Shown here piece after piece: positions 11,462 to 22,794 of a stretch of DNA of 64,000 bases. Every line of letters begins with the position of its first letter. The first letter of the stretch is position 1. Under the pieces are notes generated by a model that saw only the letters and a list, made by a program, of their open reading frames with translations, searched no databases and had not been told where the DNA came from. Source of the DNA: Ignelater luminosus (Eukaryota; Arthropoda; Insecta; Coleoptera; Elateridae); NCBI GenBank assembly GCA_011009095.1, contig VTPC01090942.1, positions 34,111 to 98,110 on the forward strand, given 5' to 3'. The position numbers were made by a program, and so were the translations under genes.

Positions 11462-11790
11462 CATAGCTGTGTCGTTCGGTTAGATGATGGAGGCCAGTGT
11501 GAAGAGCTTAGACATTTTTCCGTAAACAGGCCCAATTTATATTGTCTAGACTACATGGTAAAGATATTGCTAAAAACAAAAGTTTATGTATAAAAGGTTT
11601 TAATATCATTTTCATCATTTTAAGAAAGTCATGATTTAACATTTCTGATTTGCTTTTATTACAAACATTTTGGACAAATGAAAAGAATATTATGGTGTTG
11701 CTTTATCTAAGTTTACAGAAATAGAAAATCTATGTCGAATTCTTGGCTTTGTAACTCCACCTGATTTGTTCTTTATACAATTGAATACCA
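11462..11790 (+). repeat. Interspersed repeat B, copy 2
   Basis: Homologous to 10795..11030, with about 100 nt of extra AT-rich sequence near 11565-11675. The extra stretch could be an intron lost from copy 1 or an insertion. Confidence 0.6.
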
Positions 11791-12560
11791 ACTATTAACT
11801 AGTTAGAGATCTAAAATAGCGTTTTTGGCACACCTGTAACTAGGCCAAAATGACTTTAATGGTACTTTTTCAAAGCAAAATCTGAAAATCCTTTTTATTT
11901 AATTATTTTTCATAATTTTGTATAAATCTAACCAAATTCAAATAGATAAACCCAAAGCAGAAACCACGGTTTGTGAATTTTGGTGGCTTGGTCTTTTCGA
12001 AAATAAGATATAACATCAAGAACGAAAATATAGCTTTCCTTAAAATTTAGCCAAAATTTTGACTTAGGTTCTCGTTCCACTTTGAATACTTAGTCTTGTA
12101 AACTACTTCTGATATTATTTCAGCTTCCGTGGAAACTTTTAATGTGTTGTTTTTTTATTCAAAGGTTTATGTTTAATTCCAAATACCAGATTCAGTCAAA
12201 AACTTCTTTTGGTGCTTGGGTTAATATTATCACACTACTTCCATATTTACGTTAGATAACCAAGTTAACAATGTGTACCTGTTCTTTTTTCAATTAGAAT
12301 TACACTAATAACAAAAGTGTATAATAGACGAGCTCACAAAGCATTATCTAAATATTTGACGCAGTCAAGACTAACTAGCAATTGACAGAATTTCAAGTCA
12401 CAAGAAGCTTCTAATATGACACTTTACAGTATTCAGAGTCGGCATAAACAAAGATGTTTGTAAACTTGCTTTCAGAATTGTAGTGGAATACATGAAAAAC
12501 AAAGTTGTAAGACTTTAACAATTTTTTAATTATCATATCACAAATCACAATTCAGACTTT
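11791..12560. other. AT-rich intergenic DNA
   Basis: I see nothing recognisable here. Confidence 0.4.
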
Positions 12561-12625
12561 ACATTCAAAAACTGTAAGAATATTTTAAACGCCAATCAAA
12601 AACATCCCAAATTGCATTCCCATTT

Positions 12626-12865
12626 TTAATAAACAATTTGGGGATAATAATTTCCATAATATCCATAACTGTATGGGGTGTAGCCATAATGTCCTGAATA
12701 GCCATAAGGGTATCCAGGAAGAAGTAATTGAGGTTTAGGTTCTGGTGCTGCCATGGCAACGGCGAAGATAGCAAGAACAAGAACGAACTGAAACAGAAAT
12801 TAAAAATGTAGAATAAAGTATTAAAACTAAAAATTTTATTTTTTTGCACTCACCAATTTGAACAT
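12626..12865 (-). CDS. Nplp4-like short secreted Tyr/Gly-rich peptide (block A)
   Basis: Exon 1 is 12854..12865 (Met-Phe-Lys-Leu, donor GTGAG rather than the usual GTAAG) and exon 2 is 12626..12787 (acceptor TTTCAG). The intron is 66 nt and the product 57 aa. The signal peptide core is FVLVLAIFAVAMA, followed by the canonical linker APEPKPQ. The tail is LLLPGYPYGYSGHYGYTPYS, then YGYYGNYYPQIVY. A triple leucine replaces the aromatic run that follows the linker in its paralogues. The longer antisense-looking frame over 12565-12849 is another frame and is rejected. Block-A upstream boxes and the TATA-initiator pair are both present. Function beyond secretion is unknown. Confidence 0.92.
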
Positions 12866-12895
12866 GTTGATAATTCTTAATGTTGCTGCTTGTGG

Positions 12896-12937
12896 AACAG
12901 ATATGCTTTCAGATACGCAACGTCCGGTTTATATACA
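12896..12937 (-). promoter_or_regulatory. Core promoter: TATA box plus initiator-like site
   Basis: On the minus strand TATATAAA starts at 12935 and GCATATCTGT at 12905, 30 nt apart. The initiator is a diverged form of TATAGTTTGT. The ATG is 40 nt further on. Confidence 0.65.
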
Positions 12938-12949
12938 TCTCCTAACTGC

Positions 12950-13000
12950 GCTTTACAATGCATCGATGTTATTGGGTGTGTTCTTGTCCACCTTCTAGAG
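12950..13000 (-). promoter_or_regulatory. Block-A upstream promoter element
   Basis: On the minus strand the order is AGAAGGTGGACAAG, CACACCCAATAA, TGCATTGTAA, then the TATA box. It matches the elements upstream of the genes at 6302 and 9984. Confidence 0.6.
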
Positions 13001-13839
13001 GTTATAAAAAATGTAAAAATACTCGAAAACTTACTTGTTAAATTACCTGTATATAGATGTAGGTATTCTTGAAAATTCTTTGTTCTGTCTCTAATTTATA
13101 AAAATTCTATAAAATTAATCAGTTTATTTTCAGGGTTAATTTTATTGTATGCATTTTAGAAAGATATTGATATTTTCAACGTCTCTTTTTTTAAAGGAAT
13201 GCAAGGTTGTTAGTGTCTCATAACTGAAATGCATTGTGTAAATCTCAAATTAATTTTTCTGTAAAGTTTAAAGCAGATTTTCTTTTTAATAAAAGAGAGA
13301 GAGAGAGAGAGAAATATACATTGAAAGTCATTACGTTGTTATATTTTGTTTAAACAGTTCTTACAATTCTATTTTTTTCACACCATTAGATTTTTCTTTT
13401 GATTCAGTAACGTTCCTGGTGCTTCCCTTTTTAATTTTTAGAAAAATTCTAAATGATATGTTACATAAAAAATTACACCCACTGATGACAGTCTCTATCC
13501 GCAAAAAACAATAGTAAAGTCCAATATTGAATAGCGTTGAACCATCAAAGTCAGTTCGATAACCATATTTTACCAACAAGGGATTATAAAAATTGACAAA
13601 TAGATCATTTTGTACTTGGTGGTCAAAGAAACCATTCTCATGGTTAAGATCACAGCATATAGAACGATAACATCTTTGGCTTAATTTGTATACATATCAG
13701 AGGCAAAACAACGCGATTTTATTACCATCTAAGTGAAAATCTGAAAAAAAGACATTTCTAAATGAAATTACACATTACAAATATTAAAAAATTAAATATA
13801 GTCAGATTTATAGATAAACGATTAATGTTACTCGCGCTC
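13001..13839. other. Intergenic DNA with a GA microsatellite
   Basis: A short GA run lies at 13295-13312. Nothing else is recognised. Confidence 0.45.
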
Positions 13840-14440
13840 AATCTTTTGAGGACCGTACTAGAAGGTTTTAATAGATCTTAACGTCAAGATCATTCCAACC
13901 TCTACGAGATGAAAAAAGAGAGAACGCCAGAACGCTCATTTTATGTATTCAGTACCGCACCACCATATACGATTTCAAGACTCTGACAGAGGAAAAGGAC
14001 CATCTGCAAGAGGATTTTTCGCCTGAAACGCGTCCACCCTTTTAAGGAAGTGTACACCTAGGCGACGATTTTGGCGCACCTCAAATTCATAAAGAGTCAA
14101 TACGTAAACAAGACGCTAGAACAAACAAAAAGCTTCTTGGGATTTTTAAAATCCCAACCCCACCTCCGCATAGGAAGCTAAGAAAGACACTTTAGTAGCC
14201 AATTTGGAGAGCATTCTCTTAGATAACCCGGCTTCCACTCACAAGATTACCGAGCAACCTAGTTAGCGGTCTTCGCACTGCAGTCACATTTGGAAGGTCT
14301 AGAAATCAATTCCCGGAGCCGGCTGTTCCCACTAAGGTATTTAGCAGTAACAGCAAATGTCAGAATAGTAGAATAACATCAATTTCAGCAACTCTATAAC
14401 CATCTTCTTTTCCTTACCAACAACAAGAAACGGGCGCCTG
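13840..14440. other. GC-richer segment of unknown origin
   Basis: Base composition is visibly richer in G+C than the flanks, as in the recognised LINE pieces at 1-255 and 48400-48870. No frame on either strand gives a motif I can name. An old transposon piece is the most likely explanation, by inference. Confidence 0.35.
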
Positions 14441-15158
14441 TGACATCGGATGACTCACCTGTCACTAGAACACAGCACTGGTACGCTGTTATCGTACCGG
14501 CTTATCATAGGATTTAGCGTTTGCGCTTTATTACAATGCAACCCAGAGGAAGTACCATGTGCATCACAGATATACGTGTTGAAGAGTTTTTTTAAACCGC
14601 AACAATGAACTGCTTGCTTCCTTGCAATTTGTTCTTTTACACCGTGAAGGTCTTTGTCAGGCTTCTTCAGAAATATTAACCAAATTATTTGAAACCTCTG
14701 ATTCAGTTTTTGTGGGCTTAAAGCACGCATTTCCTCATCTTTCTCGCTCCAAAGAGTAACCAAAAGTCACACCTTGCAAAATTTCATTTAAACAATGGCA
14801 TATAAGAAGACAGCAACAGTTTCAGTTGTGTAATCGTAATTACTAAGTGTGGTGTATTGTAAAACGTCGTGATACGAAAATGTTTTGATAATCCCCCTTT
14901 TATTATCAGTTATCATAGAAGCTTGACACTCAACATTAGATTTATGTAGATAATTCTTTTGATCTTGGTGAACCTGAATTATTTATACAATTTGTCTCAA
15001 TTCATGATAACTAAATAAACTAAAACAGTAAAAACGGGCTCAAATCCTGTAATGCAAGCAAGTAATTGTAGTAAGCGATCAATAAAGGATTTTTTCATAG
15101 TCTCCCGGAAACTAAAATTTTAATAAATTAAATAAATCTTGTTATTATTGAAGAACTA
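14441..15158. other. Intergenic DNA
   Basis: No gene is recognised. A 102-residue minus frame (14455-14763) lacks any family motif. Confidence 0.35.
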
Positions 15159-15160
15159 TA

Positions 15161-15986
15161 CGCTGTGTCCCAAATTCGTAACTCACCATTGGCATCATGG
15201 AAACCGAAACAGATACGAGGTAGGTTAAATTAAATAAAAATTCAATTTGGACATCGATGTATTGCTGTTTTTTTTTTTGAAAGAATACACAGCTTGCTAG
15301 ATATTTGCTATAAACGGAAATATTCGATTTTCTTCAAAGTGGAATATTTCGGAAACAAACAAATATAGAAAAGAACAGTCTTTTGTTTTACTACATTTCT
15401 GGGGCGTAAACATGAATCTTTTTAAATGGAACGCCTACTTGGTTTTTATATTATTGAATAGCTCGCTTTTAGTGCTTTTCGATGGTATAAGTTTTGACAT
15501 AGTTATTCATTTGTTTTACAATGCTGTTATGACATTTTAATGGACAGCAATAACGGCTAACTCTACCAAACATTGATTTCAAATTTGTTTTACCCTTAAA
15601 TGGCTTACAAACCACTCGCAAAACTCTAGTCTTTTCTTGCTATCACCTGTACGTAATTTCTAGACAATTGTAGGTTTGAACAGATAGTATTTGCACTTTT
15701 TTAAGATTTTGTGAACTTTTCTGGTCTTCGAAAGGTTGCAATCGCTTGTCAATTTTCAGATTCGTATTAGGATCCATACTTGTAACAGCCAGTACATTCA
15801 TTACGTTTCCTTTAAAACAACTCCGCTCTTTTGTTAAAGGTCCAGATTCGCTTAAATTCTTTTGAAAAAACAAAAAACGCAATAAATCAATCTAAAAATT
15901 GGGCAACTTTTTTCTAATTTAACCGATCTTTTATCTCTTCCGGTTTTCGGAATCACAATGGTGAACCACAAATTTGGGATAGACTG
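15161..15986 (-). mobile_element. Non-autonomous Tc1/mariner-type element with about 75-nt terminal inverted repeats
   Basis: The left end starts CGCTGTGTCCCAAATTCGTA directly after TA (15159-15160). The right end, reverse-complemented, starts CAGTCTATCCCAAATTTGTG directly after TA (15987-15988). Similarity continues inward for about 75 nt (CTCACCATTG..., GAAAACCGGAA/GGAAACCGAAA, AGATA, GGTTAAATTA). TA target duplication and ends of this kind are typical of the Tc1/mariner superfamily. A minus frame (15643-15882) containing SMDPNTNL and a possible helix-turn-helix could be a remnant of transposase. The catalytic part is absent, so the copy cannot move by itself. Confidence 0.65.
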
Positions 15987-15989
15987 TAT

Positions 15990-17090
15990 AAGTTTCAGCA
16001 AAATAGAGCAAAGTTTCAAAATTTGAGTTTACCAAGGGATTTACAGTAAGTAAATGTAAATTTTTTTAAGTGCTTTCTAGAGACCTGCAATTTTTTAAGA
16101 AACTAATTTTACGCTATCAAAATAAAATCTTCAAATAAATCGTTATTTAGTAGGGAAGCCATTTTTAAATAATTAAGAATTGGGTGCTAAGCGAGAGAGC
16201 AAGTTTAAAATTAATATAAAATAGACCCCTAGGATTTGGTTACTGGGTTAACAATTGCTTCAGGAAATTAATGTAACGGATTTTAACATGTTTTTGTTAG
16301 CACCTATTAACAAATTAATCAAATCTAATGTGTTAGTTAGTAATTTGATTATTTTAAAACAAGTATCGTTAAATAGCCTACATTTAGTAATAAAACATCA
16401 TCACATTGTCTAAGTGCTGAATTCGAGCAAGAAGAGATATACTTTAATTATTTATAAATTGCATATACTCTAACTATAATGACATTTATAACACAGATCT
16501 CTATAGGTAGTGATGTAGGGTTTAACTAAAACATTTTCAAAATTCAAGCACATATTGCAAATGGTTTAGCTCTCCTTGGTGTTATAAGTTCTCTTGGCAT
16601 ATTACGACTTTACATTATCTATTTGAATAAAGATTTTGACAATTATTAAGACATCTTTGAGTTCTTTTATTTGTAAAAAACTAGAATAATTTCTTCATTT
16701 TCTTAGTTTTCTTTATAAATAAAACAAATTGCAATGTCCCTGCTCCAGAGCATTTCAGAAAAGTATGTCATACGTACCTATATAACAGACTTCTACATTA
16801 AAATATCATCTAAAAATATACCTCAATATATAGATATGTCTATAAATAAAACGGTCTCCTTATTAAAGTCGGAGATATAAATGCAGGAATAATCAACATT
16901 TCCACACAAAAGGTTAGGTAAATAGCAGCATTGGAAAAAGGCAGTCTATACTGTCTCTACTAAATGATAGAAATAACACAGGTAAAGATAAGGTTATAAT
17001 AAAATTAGTCAATGATTTTTTTTATAATTATTTTATTATTAGCTGACAAAATCGAGATATCATAGTACATGTAGTTCCAAACAGCATTTG
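15990..17090. other. AT-rich intergenic DNA
   Basis: Nothing recognised apart from the 3' flank of the next minus-strand gene. Confidence 0.4.
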
Positions 17091-17099
17091 ATTAATCCT

Positions 17100-17422
17100 C
17101 TACCATAGAACTCTAGGTAAGAAACCTGCATGATATGGTGCGTAACCCCAATAATTATAAGCCCAAGGATAATTTACACGTAAAGTTGCTATGAGACCTG
17201 GATCTGGTTTTGGTTCAGGAGCAGCCATGGCAGAAATGGCAAAGATTGCAAGAACAAGAATGAACTGAAAAAAAATAATAACATTTAAAATATTAAGATT
17301 CTATTATTACAAGTTTGTTATAATATTATGTTATTAATAAACTATAGAATTAAAACTCAAAAAGAAATCTATTAAGAGTAATTATTATTGTTTAAAGCAT
17401 TTATACGTACTAATTTGAACAT
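17100..17422 (-). CDS. Nplp4-like short secreted peptide, Trp-ending subfamily (block B)
   Basis: Exon 1 is 17411..17422 (Met-Phe-Lys-Leu; Leu codon TTA and donor GTACGT, both unusual in this family). Exon 2 is 17100..17264 (acceptor TTTCAG). The intron is 146 nt, the longest in the cluster, and the product is 58 aa. The signal core is FILVLAIFAISAMA, one residue longer than in block A, followed by APEPKPDPG with an extra Asp-Pro. The tail is LIATLRVNYPWAYNYWGYAP, then YHAGFLPRVLW. The PWxYNYWGYAPYH core and Leu-Trp C-terminus define block B and are shared with the genes at 19313 and 22985. No cysteine is present. A secreted peptide is predicted; receptor or structural role is unknown. Confidence 0.9.
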
Positions 17423-17452
17423 GGTTGTATGTTATTGTAGTTCGACTGATAA

Positions 17453-17493
17453 ATCAACTATAGCTCGATGTATCCGTCAAGGTGTTTATATAC
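17453..17493 (-). promoter_or_regulatory. Core promoter: TATA box plus initiator
   Basis: On the minus strand GTATATAAAC has its first TATA base at 17492, and TATAGTTGAT starts at 17462, 30 nt later. The ATG is 40 nt further on. Confidence 0.75.
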
Positions 17494-17499
17494 TAATTG

Positions 17500-19200
17500 T
17501 TAAATTAGATTTTAATGGCAACAACATGAATTTGAAGCTACATCTTGTCAGCTATCTACTATCTACTAATCAGAAATTAAAAGTAATTTAGAAATTACGG
17601 TCTGATTCATTAAGAATTTCAGTAACAACTTTTGGTGGTTTTGGTATTTTTTTTTTATTTAAATGATACGATAACAGTAAATCTATTTTATAAACTTGCA
17701 AAAGCTTAACCAATCATTTGCACTTTTCTAACTTTGGATTTCTAAATAAAACGTAAAATCTAGATATACAGGGTGTTTTCAAATGAAGAACGCAAACGAT
17801 ACCACTGAATTCTGACGTGAAAACGGAGTCTTGTTAAAAATCTCTCAGTTCTTGATATTTTGGAGACAACATGAGCTATGAAAAAGAAAGTTTTCACATA
17901 GCTTTTACACTTTGGTATCTTATATCATGTTTATTTCGTGTTGGATACATATTTTTAAGTTACACCACTGAAATGAAAACAAATCACCTCATTTTCGAGA
18001 ACTGTAGTAAGTTAGTTGTGCTTCTTTAGAAGTAAAATAGAAATTCCTAAAGCCATCCAATCTTGTGTTTACGATTACGTCATGGCAAGTAAGACGTCAT
18101 GAGACGTCCTAATATGACATTTTGTCAATTGTACGTCATTTAAACGTCATTTAGACGTCATTATCAAAGTTATTATGACGTGGTAACTGACAGAGTACTA
18201 ATGTCAAATCAACGTGTACGTGTTGGCTGGGTTTAGCTCGGAGACTTTAGCGTTGTTGAATTGCAAAAAAATATAAATGTGTAACTTGAAGTCTTAATCA
18301 ATTAATGCTTTTACTTTATTTATTTGAACTCTCCTCTAAGACTCTGTTTTATAAACTTGCGACCAAATGTCATTTTATTGGCACTGATATAATCCTAATC
18401 AAAAGGACATTTCTAAACTACACTTCTGGAAAGAAACCAACCAAATGTAAAATTGAGTTTTACTATTTGGTTGAAAGTCTGGAAGTAAGTTGTTTGCAAT
18501 TATGAATTAAAACATTTTAAAATGTCTTTGTTGTATTTTTACTATTCATGAATTTGCTCTGACTGACTAAGTGAATAAGATAACAAAAAGCATCTTTTTT
18601 GTGAAAGTCATTGCTACAGAGTACAAATGACAATGCTTCTTACCTTTACAAGTTTTAAGATTTCCTCTAGAAATACACTTATTACACTTTTGTTTGATAA
18701 GACTCATGTTATAATATAACCAAAGGTTAAACATCTTTTGCCTTGCTGATTTTTCAGCTTTTATCTCAACATCTGACGTGTATTATCATAAACTACTTAC
18801 TTTTTAATACGAAGAAGAAATACTTCTAGAATTTAAGAATTTAAATGGGCTGTAAATCTTCTTCGGCTGATAATGTGTGCTGTATGCAACTTTTGTGACT
18901 GAAAATCTCTAAATTATGTAATTATCTGCACAACCTTCTTTGTAAGATACAAACATACATACTTGCAAAAGTCGATCTCAAGCTGACTTTTAAAGTGTCA
19001 ACAAATTTTTTGATATTTCTATGAGAACATTCACGATTTACAAGATCAAGACATTAGGGTATAATTTAATTCATTCCTATTTTTAAGTCGGTTTTCAATT
19101 TTTCAGTTACATACACTGATATTACAGATTTTCCATACATTTAATGTCGATTAATCTTACCGACTGTAATTATCTAGATGATCAACAAGATAATGTTTTG
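17500..19200. other. Intergenic DNA with an orphan transposon end and an ACGTCA cluster
   Basis: TACAGGGTGTTTTCAAATG at about 17769 looks like a Tc1/mariner-type terminal repeat, but I found no partner. A dense group of ACGTC/GACGT motifs occupies 18063-18182 (listed separately). The rest is unremarkable. Confidence 0.4.
18063..18182. repeat. Cluster of ACGTCA/GACGT motifs
   Basis: Within about 120 nt the core ACGTC (or GACGT on this strand) appears at least seven times, including ATTACGTCAT, AGACGTCATGAGACGTC, GTACGTCATTTAAACGTCAT, TTAGACGTCAT and TATGACGTGG. It could be a degenerate short tandem repeat or a cluster of CRE/ATF-like half sites. Nothing next to it shows which gene it would serve. 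Confidence 0.5.
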
Positions 19201-19239
19201 AAATTACGTCGAGCCCATTAAAATGTAGTTTACGAACTT

Positions 19240-19280
19240 GTATATAAACGGCGTGTTACGCTCACCAAAGCATAGTTTAT
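19240..19280 (+). promoter_or_regulatory. Core promoter: TATA box plus initiator
   Basis: TATATAAACG at 19241 and CATAGTTTAT at 19271 are 30 nt apart. The ATG is 42 nt after the initiator. Confidence 0.75.
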
Positions 19281-19312
19281 CAATCAAATTCCAACATTAA
19301 ACAATTACAAAT

Positions 19313-19604
19313 ATGTTCAAATTGGTAAGTATTATTACTATAAATAAATAATAATAATGACTAACTATAGTAATGACTAATTGAAGTTATATTAGCTCGA
19401 GGAAACTCAACACATAACAACATAAATTATTGTATTTTTCAGATCGTTCTTGTTCTTGCAATCTTTGCCGTTGCTGCAATGGCTGCTCCTGCAGCAAAAC
19501 CAGGTATCTTCGCTGCCTACCGTGTAGCACACCCTTGGACATACAATTATTGGGGTTATGCACCATATCATTATGGACCATTTGCTCCTAAACTTTTATG
19601 GTAG
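19313..19604 (+). CDS. Nplp4-like short secreted peptide, Trp-ending subfamily (block B)
   Basis: Exons are 19313..19324 (Met-Phe-Lys-Leu, donor GTAAGT) and 19443..19604 (acceptor TTTTTCAG). The intron is 118 nt and the product 57 aa. The signal core is IVLVLAIFAVAAMA. The linker is APAAKPG, with the Glu-Pro of the consensus changed to Ala-Ala. The tail is IFAAYRVAHPWTYNYWGYAP, then YHYGPFAPKLLW. A likely poly(A) signal AATAAA is at 19660-19665, about 56 nt after the stop, so the mature mRNA should be near 270 nt before the tail. The antisense frame over exon 2 is a shadow. Nearest relative is the gene at 22985. Confidence 0.92.
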
Positions 19605-19669
19605 AAAAATCAGAAGAAATGTATAAAATGTCGTTCTTGTAATTACATGCTACTCTAATAATAAAGAAA

Positions 19670-21204
19670 TTTAAACTCGGAATAGTGGTTGGTTTACTAT
19701 CTTGTAGCCTCTTACCTTTACTGTTTAGTGTTACTAGTGTCAAGTGTATGTAGTGATATGTTTAATGCTTTAAGAAAGGATATAATAAGAAATTATTAAG
19801 ATCTGGCCTTGAAAAGATTTTAGAAACTAAAAACTTTTTGTGGTAATATCCAAGTTTTCTAAACTATCAAATTAGCAAAACCATCCTGATGAAAAATGAT
19901 TTAAGGTACTACTTTTGCTTAAATGATAGTACAATTAGGAAAAAAACTGCTTACTCGAGGTGATTGGGAAACATCGGCTGTTTGGCAGTGATGTTTAATA
20001 TTTCAAAGATCAGTAGAAAAATTTAAGCGGGCCAGTCCAGTTCCTTGAAATTTAAAGAAGCCTAAAAATCTGCACAAAAACTAAAAAACAATCAGATAAT
20101 GCTAATAGAAGAAACTTCAGTTGAAAAGCTTACCAAAGTTGCTAATCGGCTTCTGAGAAACTTGCTGGTAAGAAATATAATATAGAACGGTTTTTAACTC
20201 GATCATTTTAAATTTAAAAAGCAGTCCTCTTTTTGATCCTCAGGTTAAGTTTGCTCTGATAGCAAAACTACAACTTTCAATGCAAAAATCAAATTGAAGT
20301 TTTGATATAAGCTATCCAACTGACATTTAACACAAGTAGAGAATACACTGTAATGAAATTCAATTAAATAAATTATCTTTAGGTAGTACACTAGAAATAC
20401 AAATTACTAGAAGGTTTTTGCTGGTTCTTAAACGAAGAGTCCAACTTCCTTTAGATGCAGACCTATAATTATGCAAAAGCTTCCATGGCCAAGAAAAACT
20501 TTGAGATCTTGTTAAATTCTTATCGGAGACGTACGTGTCTGATTAACTAGCAAAATACATACTTAGTGATATAGCCAAATAAAATTTAACCCAAACTGCG
20601 CAACTGGGTTTGATTTAGTAGCTGCCGTCATTTTAATACAGAACCTGACTCGGAAATAGATGAACTTTGTTCTACCAAAAAAAACAATCAATAGAAATCT
20701 ATCTCACTAACATTCCTGGCGATAAAGCCGGCAGTGAGCAAGATTTCCTTTATGCCTTAAACAAGAATATCAATGTACTTCAACCAGAAGTGTTGACAGC
20801 AAAAGAAGCAGGAAAAATTTGTTTAATGAACCAGATTTTAGAGGAATATTGACAAGTAATCTTTGACAAGTTCAAATTGAGTTACTGATTGGTACAAAGA
20901 TGCTCATTTGGAATATAATTAATCTTGTACAAGATAACCATAAATTGAACGAGAGTTGGACTCAAAACATTTATAATTTTAGATTTTAGAATCTTGAATG
21001 TACTTAAACTAATTGAATGATAATAATTTTTTTTAAAAAGCGGTACCTAGAACGTGAACAAAAATTGATACTTCTAGCTATATCCGTAGAGACACTCTAG
21101 TAATAGAAATAGGTAGATCATTATTACATTATTATACCAAAGAGAAACCCAGAAACCTTGCAACCATTAAAGGCCGAATATACTAATTGTCGGAATGGTT
21201 AACG
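19670..21204. other. Intergenic DNA, possible decayed element
   Basis: No gene is accepted. A plus frame at 20667-20852 (61 residues, reading DKAGSEQDFLYALNKNINVL in part) looks protein-like but matches nothing I can name, and the flanking frames are broken. Confidence 0.35.
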
Positions 21205-21206
21205 TA

Positions 21207-22792
21207 CATGGTGTCCCAAACTCAGAGTAAATACTCGACATGTGAAAAATTAGAATAGCTGGAAAAAACCGAATTTTTTGCATCTTCATCCGATGTATCT
21301 TACATAGCACATTTACCATAGAACTGTCACAATTATTGTCAGCTACGGTTTTTTGTTCTTGTTTTTGTCCTTGTCGGGGTTGTTTCTTTTTTCCTTACTA
21401 GATCATATCTTCTCAAGCTCTTGTTGTGATTAAAATATGGCATACTTTAATGGCTTCAAATGAAGTATCACTTCTTTCCTTTTTGATTTTGTTGTATCAG
21501 TAGAAAAAAGTTTGGAATTTGATTTAGAAGCAAAAATTTCAGTTTTCTGAGGCAAAGTTGATGTAGAAGTGTTCTCTAAGTAAGTGGGATTAGGGGTAAT
21601 TAAAATCTGTGATTGGTAATTTGGTCCCAAGTGGGAAGTTGATGTTCTCTGTAACTGAAACATATTTTAGCTTTTGCGCAGGTCAGCGTGATTAGATAAA
21701 AACTCAGAAAACTTAGAAATATATCTGAAGATAAAATTTTTTTACAATATTTCTGAGCTTTATGGAAGCTATCCACACCTCTGGAAATGACCGGACTCGT
21801 TTCTTTCCAACTGTTTTTTAGCAAAACTTACTGAACCTAGCTCTCAATCGACTTGAACACTATTTAGTCAAGTGGCAGCTTAATAACCTAAATGTTTTTT
21901 TTTCTAAAGCAGGCTTTGTACTTCTGATGTAGGTTCTATGCTTATCATAAATTGGAATCGCGACTTATTTAGGCATATTTATAAAGACTTTCAAGCTATG
22001 CTTTGCTTGTAGTTCAGAGCTTGAACTGCAATATCCTTAAATATTATTTATTAATAAAGGGAGGCCTTGTCCATTAGCTGAAGGGGTAGCCTTTCGGCCA
22101 GATGCTCCAGACACATAGTGAAATGCTCTTTTCTTCAATTTCCTTTGGCCCTTTGGATTCAGAAAAAATCCAGTTTTTTACATATTGAGCTACAATCTCT
22201 TTAACGTCATGTTTACTACAGAGGCATCCTGTTCTTATTTTGGCTTTGATGCAATTTTTGAGTTCAGCTTCAACTTCGGCTGATAGAGTTTGGGGGTTTA
22301 CCAAAATCCATTTAATCCATGCTGGCTTTACGAACTTTAATTCGGTGATAGATATCGGTTTCGATGTTCCATGACTTTTTCGCTTGTCTTAATTATTAAA
22401 ATTCACCTCAAAAGTTTTAAATTGGAAATTTAACAAATTTCTCAGCTTTGACATTGGCGGTAAATTCAAATATGAAAGAGCCAACTTACGGCGTTTCCAA
22501 TTACCCCTTTTTACAATTACTCCACCTGACCTTACTAATCTACCTTTTCCTGCCAAGCTCATTGGTTTAATCATAATTTATATCTTTTTTTTTTGTTTTT
22601 GAGTTATAGGAGAAAATTTATTTTTTTGTAAGTTCATTAAGTGGCTGTATCTTGGTTACTCCAGAAAATAAAGTAATAGTGTTAATGGACTCGACAGGAA
22701 AAAGTAGACCGATAACTGTGATTTAGTTTTTTCTTTTTAGCTATTCTAGTTTCTGAGGCATGTTGCATTTACTTTGAATTTGTGCCGTCCTG
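21207..22792 (-). mobile_element. pogo/Tigger-like DNA transposon relic
   Basis: The left end CATGGTGTCCCAAACTCAGA follows TA (21205-21206). The reverse-complemented right end CAGGACGGCACAAATTCAAA follows TA (22793-22794). Both then read AGTAAAT, CATG, and TTAGAATAGCT or CTAGAATAGCT over about 65 nt. On the minus strand a frame near 22250-22304 reads LSAEVEAELKNCIKAKIRTG and continues toward KEIVAQYVKNW, resembling the CENP-B/pogo-type N-terminal DNA-binding region. Frames at 21430-21824 could be the far C-terminal part. No DDE catalytic core is visible, so the middle appears deleted. The superfamily call is an inference from the TA duplication, the ends and the helix-turn-helix-like stretch. 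Confidence 0.5.
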
Positions 22793-22794
22793 TA

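Noticed and set aside
12565-12849. 94-residue minus-strand frame over the 12626 peptide gene
   Set aside because: It is in a different phase and reads through the intron; the MFKL exon plus spliced frame is supported by the paralogues.
17769-17800. TACAGGGTGTTTTCAAATG as the left end of a transposon
   Set aside because: I could not find an inverted partner followed by TA in the next few kb, so the element cannot be delimited.
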